From assembly GCA_020637555.1 (NCBI GenBank), contig JACKKF010000003.1, forward strand, positions 186,001 to 250,000: a stretch of DNA of 64,000 nt, written 5' to 3'. Source of the stretch: Rhodobacter sp. (GTDB lineage Bacteria > Pseudomonadota > Alphaproteobacteria > Rhodobacterales > Rhodobacteraceae). This document shows, piece by piece, positions 50,722 to 57,819 of the stretch. The position numbers were made by a program, and so were the translations under genes. How positions within the stretch are numbered: position 1 is the stretch's first letter; each line of letters opens with the position of its first letter. The notes under the pieces are model-generated. The model was not told the DNA's origin, ran no database searches, and worked only from the letters and a program-made list of their open reading frames with translations.

Positions 50722-51063
50722 TCCGGGCCAACAGGTCGCCCCGGTTTCGCCGCCTCGCGGTTGCCGGGACGGGACCAATCGCAACCGTGTCCCGGCGCCC
50801 CATTCCCGGCCCCGCCCGATACCACCGTCGCCAACGGTGCGCGGGGCGGAAAACACCCGGCCAACCACCGCGCGCGAGCCCTGCGCCCCGGTGCTTTTGC
50901 GCCGGTCGCGTGTGGTCAGGGTGGCGGTTTTCCAGGGATTTCCGGCGATTGCCACAATTCGGGCCGTGTTCTGCCCCTGATATGCCCAAGAGGCGCGGCA
51001 ATCTGAAGGGATCGCTCTGGCATGGCCAGAAAAACGGTCTGTAATGTGCAATGCGAGGATGGA
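50722..51063. other. Gap between the two pilin-like genes
   Basis: 342 bases with no gene I can support. Near the second pilin there is a perfect palindrome TCTGGC-ATG-GCCAGA (51016-51030), which could be an operator or be part of a sigma-54-like site, although I see no convincing -24/-12 pair. The rest is GC-rich with no other feature that I can name. Confidence 0.5.
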
Positions 51064-51552
51064 ATGCGCCTTTCAAACACCATGTTTCGATTCTTCCACG
51101 ACGAGAACGGGGCTGTCACGGTCGATTGGGTTGTGCTGTCCGCGGCAACCGTCGGCCTGGGCATCGCCTCGGCCGCCGCCGTGCGAACCGGCACGGGAAC
51201 TCTGGGCGACAGCATCCAGACCTCGCTTTCAGGGGCCGAGGTCGCCGCCCTGGGCGACCTGAGCGGCGCGCCCGAGCCCTATGTCTCGCTCTATTACACG
51301 GCGGCGCAGATGGAGGCGTATCACACCCGCTATACCGACGGCAGCTATTCGCAGGACTGGCTGACCAACCAATACAATTTCTACATGGCCCGCTCGGCCA
51401 CCCAGTTGGCCAGCTCCACCCCGTCCAGCGCGGCCATCAGCATCGACGCCGCCTATGTCTACCGCGAGGCGCTGATCGGCATTGGCGGAACCGTTCCGTC
51501 CGGCACGACCACCGTGGAAGACCTCCACAGCCAGTATGGCCAGTTGACCTGA
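51064..51552 (+). CDS. Flp-like type IVb pilin (orphan), paralogue
   Basis: 162-residue protein with the same core as the previous pilin (GAVTVDWVVLSAATVGLGIA at residues 16-35, Asp at +5) and a shared SxSLSGAEVAALGDL segment after it, then an unrelated C-terminal region rich in Tyr (PEPYVSLYYTAAQMEAYHTRY). The leader is shorter (15 residues). A GAGGATGG ribosome site sits directly upstream. A recent duplication followed by divergence of the C-terminal domains explains the pair. Confidence 0.75.
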   Translation: MRLSNTMFRFFHDENGAVTVDWVVLSAATVGLGIASAAAVRTGTGTLGDSIQTSLSGAEVAALGDLSGAPEPYVSLYYTAAQMEAYHTRYTDGSYSQDWLTNQYNFYMARSATQLASSTPSSAAISIDAAYVYREALIGIGGTVPSGTTTVEDLHSQYGQLT

Positions 51553-51645
51553 TCCGCGCGCGCGACTGCCCGCCGCCGGGATGCGCAAGGGGCGCGCTGG
51601 CGGGGGTATTGGAATATCGGCGGACGTGGTAACGTCACGGCATCG

Positions 51646-52788
51646 ATGATCGACACTTTGCTGGACGTGAACGTGCAAGGGATCAGTTTTCATTCCGTTG
51701 ACCCACGCCGCGCTCTCTGGCCGGCGGGGCTGACGATGCCGATGGTCGTGCCGGTCTGCCTGGTCGCGCTGACACTCGGTGCGCCGGCCTGGGCCGTGGC
51801 GATCGCACCGCTTGTCCTGCTGTTCGGCGTGTGCACCGCGCTGGACCATCTGTTTGGCCGCGACCACCGGAACGTCTCGCTCGAAATCGTGCTGGAACTC
51901 GAGGGCGACCCCTATTACCGCCGCCTGCTTTTCCTCGTGACATCGCTGTTTGCGCTGTCTCTGGTCCTGGCGTGCCGGATCGCTGCGTCCGGGGTCTTCG
52001 GCCCGGTGCAGACCCTGCTGTTCGGGCTGGGGGTCGGTCTGATCCATGCGCCTCTGGTTCTGATTGGCCATGAACTGGGACACGCCCGATCCCAGAGGGA
52101 CCGCCGCGTTGCCCGGATCGCGCTGGGCCTGATCGGCTACGGGCATTTTTCCATCGAACACAACAGCGGCCACCATGTGCATGTCGCCACCGCGCGGGAC
52201 CCGGCGTCGGCCCGCTACGGCGAAAGCATCTACCGGTTTGCGCTGCGCGAGATACCCGGCGTCCTGACTGGCGCCCTCGTGGCCGAGCGCGCGCGCCTCG
52301 CCCGCAAGGGCCTGCCGTTCTGGCATTGGCGAAACACCATCCTGCAAAGCTGGTCGGTGACCGCGCTCATGGCCCTGGCCGTGACTTTGGCCTTCGGTCC
52401 GGTGGCGCTCGGTTTCTACGCCCTGGTGTGCGCGGCCGTCTGGTTCACGATCTCAATGGCGAATTATACCGCGCACTACGGTCTGGCCCGGCGCCTGATC
52501 GAAGGGCGGCGCGAACCCTGTCGGCCCGAGCATTCCTGGAATTCCAGCTTTTTCTTTTCGAACCTGCTGTTCTTCAACCTGCAGCGCCATTCGGATCACC
52601 ACACCAATGCGCAAAAGCCGTTTCAGACCCTGGCGGACGTGGACGGCGCTCCGGAACTGCCCTCGGGCTATCCTGGCGTCTTTGCCCTGATGCTGGTTCC
52701 GCCGCTCTGGTATGCGGTGATCCACCCGATCCTGTTGCAGGCGATCGACGGCGACGAGGCCCGCCTCAACACCGGCCACCAGGCCTGA
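51646..52788 (+). CDS. alkB: AlkB-type alkane 1-monooxygenase
   Basis: 380-residue membrane di-iron hydroxylase for n-alkanes. All histidine boxes are present: HELGH (142-146), EHNSGHH (171-177) and LQRHSDHH (312-319), plus NYTAHYG (273-279), the NYxEHYG-type signature. About six helices surround them. Normally it needs rubredoxin and rubredoxin reductase; neither is in this window. Related membrane hydroxylases act on xylene and fatty acids, so the substrate is inferred from motif pattern. Presence suggests hydrocarbon use. Confidence 0.92.
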   Translation: MIDTLLDVNVQGISFHSVDPRRALWPAGLTMPMVVPVCLVALTLGAPAWAVAIAPLVLLFGVCTALDHLFGRDHRNVSLEIVLELEGDPYYRRLLFLVTSLFALSLVLACRIAASGVFGPVQTLLFGLGVGLIHAPLVLIGHELGHARSQRDRRVARIALGLIGYGHFSIEHNSGHHVHVATARDPASARYGESIYRFALREIPGVLTGALVAERARLARKGLPFWHWRNTILQSWSVTALMALAVTLAFGPVALGFYALVCAAVWFTISMANYTAHYGLARRLIEGRREPCRPEHSWNSSFFFSNLLFFNLQRHSDHHTNAQKPFQTLADVDGAPELPSGYPGVFALMLVPPLWYAVIHPILLQAIDGDEARLNTGHQA

Positions 52789-52989
52789 ATTTGCGTCACC
52801 CGCGATTGTCAGGACAAACATCCGGCACAAGGGGCGCACCACCCAGCGTGGCCATTCCCGGGCCGAACCGGACCTTGAAGCACCGCGCAGCGAACGACGG
52901 CACAGAGCCCAAACTCACGGATGCTGCAATTGAATTGAATGTCGGCTTGCCTCTTGCACAATGTACTTTGCTCATGCTGAGGTGTCTGA

Positions 52990-53508
52990 ATGGGTACTTC
53001 CTTCACAAGGTTTCGAGGTTACGGGTTTTGGGCAGGGGATGGCCAAGTCGCCGCATGGATGGCCAATCTCGTCCGCGAGATTGATGGGCTTCCCCAACTC
53101 ACGAAGGAGCAGCGAGCGTTTCGTGACGATATGATTTTGCAAGCCAGTCTTCAGATAACTGGAGCGGTCTCAGATTGTTTGCATCACATAGTTTGCAACG
53201 AGGCGTTGAGGGAGTGGATTATCGAAATCGGACACCGAGCCTTACGGGAATACGCCAGGTGGGGCGAGCAAATAGATGGCAATTGGCTTCAGAGCTTGAT
53301 GCAAACTGAAGGAGCGGTCGACACCGGAAGACATTTTCCAGATGGGCACACACAGTCAGACATTTACATTTCGTATGGAGAAAGATGGTTGCGGTTGTTG
53401 GAGGGGGAATTCGTTCCGCTACCTCTCCATCCCTCTGGAAAGTTCCACGCAACCGGCGAAATCGAGATTGATTTAGTGCGACCAGAAAAAAATCGGCCGA
53501 TCACTTGA
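52990..53508 (+). CDS. Hypothetical protein in AT-richer DNA
   Basis: 172-residue soluble protein of unknown family. The DNA is plainly less GC-rich than the rest: one 60-base line (53101-53160) counts 28 G/C, near 47 percent, against well over 60 percent for neighbouring genes, and codons such as ATA, TTA and AGA occur. It has no signal peptide. The ending PEKNRPIT is directly followed by a small inverted-repeat element. Recent transfer is the likely explanation. No function can be assigned. Confidence 0.65.
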   Translation: MGTSFTRFRGYGFWAGDGQVAAWMANLVREIDGLPQLTKEQRAFRDDMILQASLQITGAVSDCLHHIVCNEALREWIIEIGHRALREYARWGEQIDGNWLQSLMQTEGAVDTGRHFPDGHTQSDIYISYGERWLRLLEGEFVPLPLHPSGKFHATGEIEIDLVRPEKNRPIT

Positions 53509-53590
53509 AGCCGACATTGCTATGGTCTGCACAAACGGCAAGAAAGTTCCGCACAACGGGCTTCAGGGCTCTAAGCCGCGAATGTCCGCT
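53509..53590. repeat. Small element with imperfect terminal inverted repeats
   Basis: AGCCGACATTGC at the left (53509-53520) nearly matches the reverse complement of GCGAATGTCCGCT at the right (53578-53590), which reads AGCGGACATTCGC. The 82-base element begins right after a stop codon and holds no gene. Its ends resemble those of short non-coding repeats I recall from Rhodobacteraceae genomes, often at the 3' ends of genes; that comparison is from memory and not verified. Confidence 0.45.
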
Positions 53591-53604
53591 CCCCACCCAA
53601 TGCG

Positions 53605-53823
53605 TCACTCCTCCGCCTTCATGTCTCGCAAGGTCTCCTCTCCCATCACGGGTGAGATCACCGTATCGACCTCGCCCAGGTAGCTCTCCCACATTGCCTT
53701 GCCTTCGAAGCGTGCGTCAGGCGGGTGGCCATGCAGGTTGCACAGGGCTCTCGCGGCGCTCTCCGGGGGTATTGCGGGGCGCAGGGTTGATCGGGCGGCG
53801 TGTCGGGCGAATATTATCTGCAC
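53605..53823 (-). pseudogene. Remnant of a small conserved protein
   Basis: On the minus strand, the last 60 or so codons read like the end of a real small protein: PPESAARALCNLHGHPPDARF, then EGKAMWESYLGEVDTV. No normal start codon with a ribosome site precedes it; the only plausible start is a GTG at 53823. I take it as a remnant, or a small gene with an unusual start. The 53824-54148 stretch beyond it is gene-free to my eye, with GC content between those of the neighbours. Confidence 0.35.
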
Positions 53824-54155
53824 GCTTGAGCCACGGACAGCCGGTCGTATGTGCCGTGAAGGGGTGCCGACCTTCCAAGCGTTACTCTTCGTCAGCCGCA
53901 CGAATGACACGGACGCCCGAGCGGCGAAGGAGCGAGCGCCACTGCGCCGGTCGCGCTGCGTGCAGCGTGCTGGACCCGACCGCCTGGGACAGTTCGGCGG
54001 AAAGCACAGCCATGGGCACCGTCCCGGTCGCGGTGCCAGCGAGCATGCATTCGGCCCTGTTCCCAAATCTCTGCAAGTATTGGTGACAACGCACACACAG
54101 AAAAAAATCTCGGCGGCGGGCTTGAATGGGGACTGGACGTGGCCATCTATGTTAA

Positions 54156-54172
54156 TGTAAATAACATTTACA
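54156..54172. promoter_or_regulatory. Perfect palindromic operator upstream of the DUF2852 gene
   Basis: TGTAAAT-AAC-ATTTACA is a perfect 7-bp inverted repeat, 22 bases before the start of the DUF2852 gene. A second overlapping repeat, ATGTTA (54149-54154) and TAACAT (54162-54167), shares the same centre. Such AT-rich palindromes typically bind a dimeric repressor. The TGT-N11-ACA spacing is close to but not the same as the PpsR/CrtJ site (TGT-N12-ACA). The regulator is unknown. Confidence 0.6.
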
Positions 54173-54193
54173 CTCGCAACAAAGGAGACCCAC

Positions 54194-54601
54194 ATGACTG
54201 CCATCGCTTCCTGGCCCGGCCGCGCCGAGACCTGGCTGGACGACAAGGGGAGGGGGGCCTGGATCGCCGCGATGGTCCTGGGCTTCATCGTTTTCTGGCC
54301 GCTTGGCCTCGCACTTCTCGCTTACATGATCTGGGGAAAACAGATGTTCGGAAAAAACTGCCGCAACCGCGCCCATGGGTCGCATCGTCAGGCCTGGGCA
54401 ATGCATCAGCCGTCCGGAAATTCGGCTTTTGACAGCTACAAGGCCGATACGCTGCGGCGCCTCGAAGAGGAACAGGAGGCTTTTGCCGAGTTCCTGAAGC
54501 GCCTGCGCGATGCCAAGGACAAGGCCGAGTTCGACCAGTTCATGGACGATCGCGCCCGGCGCCGTGCCGAGGACGCGCGGCCGGTCGAGCCCGCGATGTA
54601 A
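54194..54601 (+). CDS. DUF2852 membrane protein
   Basis: 135-residue protein with one membrane helix region (about residues 22-46, AWIAAMVLGFIVFWPLGLALLAYMIWG) and a charged helical C-terminal tail (residues 80-125, with ETLRRLEEEQEAFAEFLKRLRDAKDKAEFDQFMD type pattern), likely a coiled coil. The DUF2852 family is alphaproteobacterial and its function is unknown. The promoter region holds a perfect palindrome, so it is probably repressed by an unlinked factor. A strong terminator follows. Confidence 0.88.
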   Translation: MTAIASWPGRAETWLDDKGRGAWIAAMVLGFIVFWPLGLALLAYMIWGKQMFGKNCRNRAHGSHRQAWAMHQPSGNSAFDSYKADTLRRLEEEQEAFAEFLKRLRDAKDKAEFDQFMDDRARRRAEDARPVEPAM

Positions 54602-54641
54602 GGGGCAGGCCGGGGGACAAGCGCCCCCGACCAGCCGGATC

Positions 54642-54667
54642 GACGGGGTCTGCGGACCCCGTCTTTT
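54642..54667 (+). terminator. Intrinsic terminator after the DUF2852 gene
   Basis: Perfect 9-bp stem GACGGGGTC / GACCCCGTC with a TGCG loop and TTTT directly after, in the gap between two convergent genes. Confidence 0.9.
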
Positions 54668-54674
54668 GCGCGTT

Positions 54675-56711
54675 TCAGTGGATCGACATCAGTCGCAACG
54701 CATCGAGGATCGCGGCATGGGTATTGCGCGAGGCGACGGCATCGCCGATCCGCCACAAGTGGAACCGGCCGCCAGGGTTGGGGACCAGGGTCTGCGGTCG
54801 CTGATCGACCAGAGCCTCATGATCCACGGCGCCCAGATTGCGCGACAGCGGTTTCAGCGCGAAATAGAGGTCATCCAGCGGCAGCGTGCCGTGGTTGACC
54901 ACGATCTGATCGACAACCCGCTCTTGTGTCATGGGGCCATAGTCGCTGCTGATGGTGGCCTTCAGCGCATTGCCATGACGCACCACTCCGGTCAGCCGCC
55001 AGGTGACGGTAAAGGTCACGTCGCGGGGTTGCATCGCGCGCATGTAGGGCACGAGGTTCATCGCCATCACCTCAGGGGCGAACGCACGGTCAGGGGTCAT
55101 GATCTCGACCGAGGCGCCGGTTTCGGAAATCATTTCAGCGGCTTGCATTCCGGCGTGATCGCCGGCGTCATCAAAGACCAGCACGGTGCGTCCCGGTTTC
55201 GCATCGCCCGACAGGATGTCCCAGGCCGAGACGACCAGATCGTTGCCGGTTTGCAGGATTTCGGTGTTGGGCAGTCCGCCCGTGGCGATCACCACGATGT
55301 CGGGGGTTTCCTGCAGGACGGTTTCGGCATCCGCGAGCGTGTTGAACCGAAATTTAACGCCTGAGCGCGAACATTCGGCCATGCGCCAGTCGATGATTCC
55401 CATCATCTCCTTTTTCCTCGGGCTTTGGGCGGTCAGGCGGATCTGGCCGCCTGGCTGGTCCGCGGCCTCGAACACGGTCACGTCATGGCCGCGCTGCCCG
55501 GCGACACGGGCGGCCTCCAGACCGGCGGGACCTGCGCCGACGATCACGACGCGCTTGCGCTCGGGGGCCGGGGCGATGTCGTGGGGGAGGGTCTCCTCGC
55601 GGCCGGACGCGGCGTTGTGGATGCAAAAGGCAAGGCCCCCCTGATAGATCCGGTCGAGGCAGTAGTTCGCGCCGACACAGGGGCGGATGCGATCCTCGTG
55701 CCCGGCGCGGATCTTGCGCACGAGATGGGGTTCGGTCAGGTGAGCACGGGTCATGCCGATCATGTCGACCTTGCCCGAGGCGATGGCATGGCGGGCCGTC
55801 GCCACATCCGGCACCCGCGCGGCGTGCAGGATCGGCACATCGACGGCCTGGCGCACCTCGCCCGCGAAATCCAGATGCGGCGAGGCCGGCATGCCCTGAA
55901 TCGGGATCACGTCGGTCAGGCCCGGGTCGGTGTCGATATGGCCGCGGATCACGTTCAGGAAATCGACCAGCCCCGATTGCTTGAAACGGCGGCCCACCTC
56001 GATCCCTTCGGCGGCATCGACGCCCCCGGGCAGGCGTTCGTCCGCGACATAGCGGACCCCCAGCAGGAAATCGTCGCCCACGCGCGCGCGGCAGGCTTTC
56101 AGCACGGCGAGCGGAAAGGCCATGCGGTTGTCGAGCGACCCGCCCCAGGGGGCATCCAGCCGGTTGGTCAGCGGCGAGATGAACTGATCCATCAGGTGGC
56201 CGTAGCACTCGAACTCGACCCCATCCATGCCGCCCGCCTTCATCCGTTCGGCGGCCTCGGCGTAATCCTGAATGACACGCTCGATATCCCACTCCTCCAT
56301 CTTCTTGGTAAAGGCGCGGTGGGCGGGCTCGCGTTCATGGCTGGGGGACAGGACGGGCAGCCAGTCGCCCTTGTCCCACCGGGTTCGGCGGCCCAGATGG
56401 GTCAGCTGGATCATGATCGCCGCGCCCTCGTCATGCACGGCGTCGGTCATCGCGCGCAGATGCGGCACGACCTCGTCCTTCCAGGCCAGGATGTTGTTGA
56501 ACACGGGCGGGCTGTCGCGCGACACGCTCGCCGAACCGGCGGTCATCGTCAGGGCGACGCCCCCGCGGGCGCGCTCGACGTGATAGGCGCGGTAGCGCCC
56601 CTTGGGCATCCCGTCTTCCGGATACGCGGGTTCGTGGGCCGAGATGAACAGGCGGTTCCTGAGCGTCAGGTGTTTCAGCTGGAAGGGTTGCAGCAGCGGG
56701 TCGGTCGACAT
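54675..56711 (-). CDS. NADH:flavin oxidoreductase / N-demethylase-like protein (DgcA/StcD type)
   Basis: 678-residue flavoenzyme of the trimethylamine dehydrogenase/2,4-dienoyl-CoA reductase superfamily. An N-terminal FMN TIM barrel (about 1-370) is followed by a nucleotide-binding half with VVIVGAGPAGLEAARVAG at 388. The usual 4Fe-4S ligands fall at 345, 348, 351 and 363, but residue 348 is Ala (CVGANYC), so one ligand of the classical set is missing. The overall sequence is closest in my memory to dimethylglycine/N-methylproline demethylases, a call not verified. The ATG at 56711 begins MSTDPLLQPFQLK. It is divergent from LysR, next to the MttB-like gene. Confidence 0.8.
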   Translation of the reverse strand: MSTDPLLQPFQLKHLTLRNRLFISAHEPAYPEDGMPKGRYRAYHVERARGGVALTMTAGSASVSRDSPPVFNNILAWKDEVVPHLRAMTDAVHDEGAAIMIQLTHLGRRTRWDKGDWLPVLSPSHEREPAHRAFTKKMEEWDIERVIQDYAEAAERMKAGGMDGVEFECYGHLMDQFISPLTNRLDAPWGGSLDNRMAFPLAVLKACRARVGDDFLLGVRYVADERLPGGVDAAEGIEVGRRFKQSGLVDFLNVIRGHIDTDPGLTDVIPIQGMPASPHLDFAGEVRQAVDVPILHAARVPDVATARHAIASGKVDMIGMTRAHLTEPHLVRKIRAGHEDRIRPCVGANYCLDRIYQGGLAFCIHNAASGREETLPHDIAPAPERKRVVIVGAGPAGLEAARVAGQRGHDVTVFEAADQPGGQIRLTAQSPRKKEMMGIIDWRMAECSRSGVKFRFNTLADAETVLQETPDIVVIATGGLPNTEILQTGNDLVVSAWDILSGDAKPGRTVLVFDDAGDHAGMQAAEMISETGASVEIMTPDRAFAPEVMAMNLVPYMRAMQPRDVTFTVTWRLTGVVRHGNALKATISSDYGPMTQERVVDQIVVNHGTLPLDDLYFALKPLSRNLGAVDHEALVDQRPQTLVPNPGGRFHLWRIGDAVASRNTHAAILDALRLMSIH

Positions 56712-56734
56712 GGCATCATCCGGGTTTGGGTCCG

Positions 56735-56794
56735 GCGCCAGACTGGCGCGGAGGAGGGGCTTTCCACAACCGGAATTCTGCGCCAGAGTGGCAT
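56735..56794. promoter_or_regulatory. Repeated palindromic site between the demethylase-like and LysR genes
   Basis: GCGCCAG-A-CTGGCGC (56735-56749) is a perfect 15-base palindrome. A second copy, GCGCCAGAGTGGCAT (56780-56794), matches 12 of 15 positions and starts exactly 45 bases later, about four helical turns. Two in-phase sites in a divergent 111-base gap fit a LysR operator controlling both sides. Function is inferred from the layout. Confidence 0.6.
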
Positions 56795-56822
56795 GACCGG
56801 GGTTTATGCGAAGAGGCGCCAC

Positions 56823-57719
56823 ATGGCAGGGCTCAGGCGGTCGATTTCATCGCTCGGGGCACTGGCCACCTTCGAGGCCGCGGCGCGGCTGACGGGGTTC
56901 ACCCGCGCGGCCGAGGAACTGGGCGTCACGCAGGCCGCCGTTTCGCGGCAGATCAAGCTGCTCGAGGCCGAGTTGAACATGCCGCTGTTCGTGCGCGGCC
57001 ACCGTCGGGTCGAACTGACACCGGCGGGGCTGGTGCTGGCGCGGGCGCTGACGGGCGCCTTCGATCAGGTGTCCGAGGCCCTGGATACGATTCGCCGCCC
57101 CGTTCAGGGCAAGACGGTGACGGTCGGCGCCACGCTGGCCTTCACGCATTTCTGGCTGCTGCCGCGCCTGCCGACCTTTCGTGCCGCACATCCCGAGGTT
57201 CAGCTGCGTCTGGTGTCGCAAGACAGCGGGTTCGACCTGCGCAAGGACAGCGTGGATGTGCTGATCCACTACGGCCGGCCCCCTGTTGACGGCGGCAAGC
57301 TGTTGGCGGAACTGCCCGAGCGGGTCTTTCCGGTCTGCGCACCCGATCTTGCGCGGCGGGGGCTGGCGCTGGACCAGATGCCGCTGATCGCCTGCGACTG
57401 GATCGAGCCGACCTGGCTGGGCTGGCGGCGCTGGGCGCAACTGGCGGGGCTGCCACCGCTGCCCCGCCCCAGCGCGTTGCGCTTCAGCCAGTATTCCGAT
57501 GCCATCTATGCCGCCATCGGTGGCGAAGGCGTGGCGCTGGGTTGGCAGGCCCTGGTGGGGGGGCATCTGGACGACGGCCGCCTGGTCCGGCTGGGTCAGG
57601 CCGAGGTCGTGCCCGACGAGGTCAACATGCTGCTGGTCCCCGCCACCCGCAACCCGGGCAAGGCGGCGCGGGTCTTCACCGACTGGCTGGTGGCGGCCTT
57701 CGCGGCGGCGCAGCCATAA
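56823..57719 (+). CDS. LysR-family regulator
   Basis: 298-residue transcription factor with the N-terminal winged HTH (SSLGALATFEAAARLTGFTRAAEELGVTQAAVSRQIKLLE) and an effector-binding domain of the GcvA type. It is divergent from the demethylase-like gene and followed 100 bases later by the MttB-like gene, so it probably controls both. AAGAGG at 56810-56816 favours the ATG at 56823; the ATG at 56793, within the second palindrome, is possible. Confidence 0.9.
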   Translation: MAGLRRSISSLGALATFEAAARLTGFTRAAEELGVTQAAVSRQIKLLEAELNMPLFVRGHRRVELTPAGLVLARALTGAFDQVSEALDTIRRPVQGKTVTVGATLAFTHFWLLPRLPTFRAAHPEVQLRLVSQDSGFDLRKDSVDVLIHYGRPPVDGGKLLAELPERVFPVCAPDLARRGLALDQMPLIACDWIEPTWLGWRRWAQLAGLPPLPRPSALRFSQYSDAIYAAIGGEGVALGWQALVGGHLDDGRLVRLGQAEVVPDEVNMLLVPATRNPGKAARVFTDWLVAAFAAAQP

Positions 57720-57819
57720 GCCCAGATCATTCATGGCCGACCAATTTCTGCGCGTCACAAGCCGCGGGTCGGCGCATAGCGTGACCGGACCAGCCCGTTC
57801 AGCCCCCTACAGGTATCCG

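Noticed and set aside
52326..53084. An alternative open frame overlapping the end of alkB
   Set aside because: It is out of frame with alkB, whose histidine motifs run to the end, and its translation has no family features.
53605..54288. A 227-codon minus-strand gene
   Set aside because: Only the last 60 or so codons look like protein; the upstream part is compositionally random and crosses the DUF2852 promoter.
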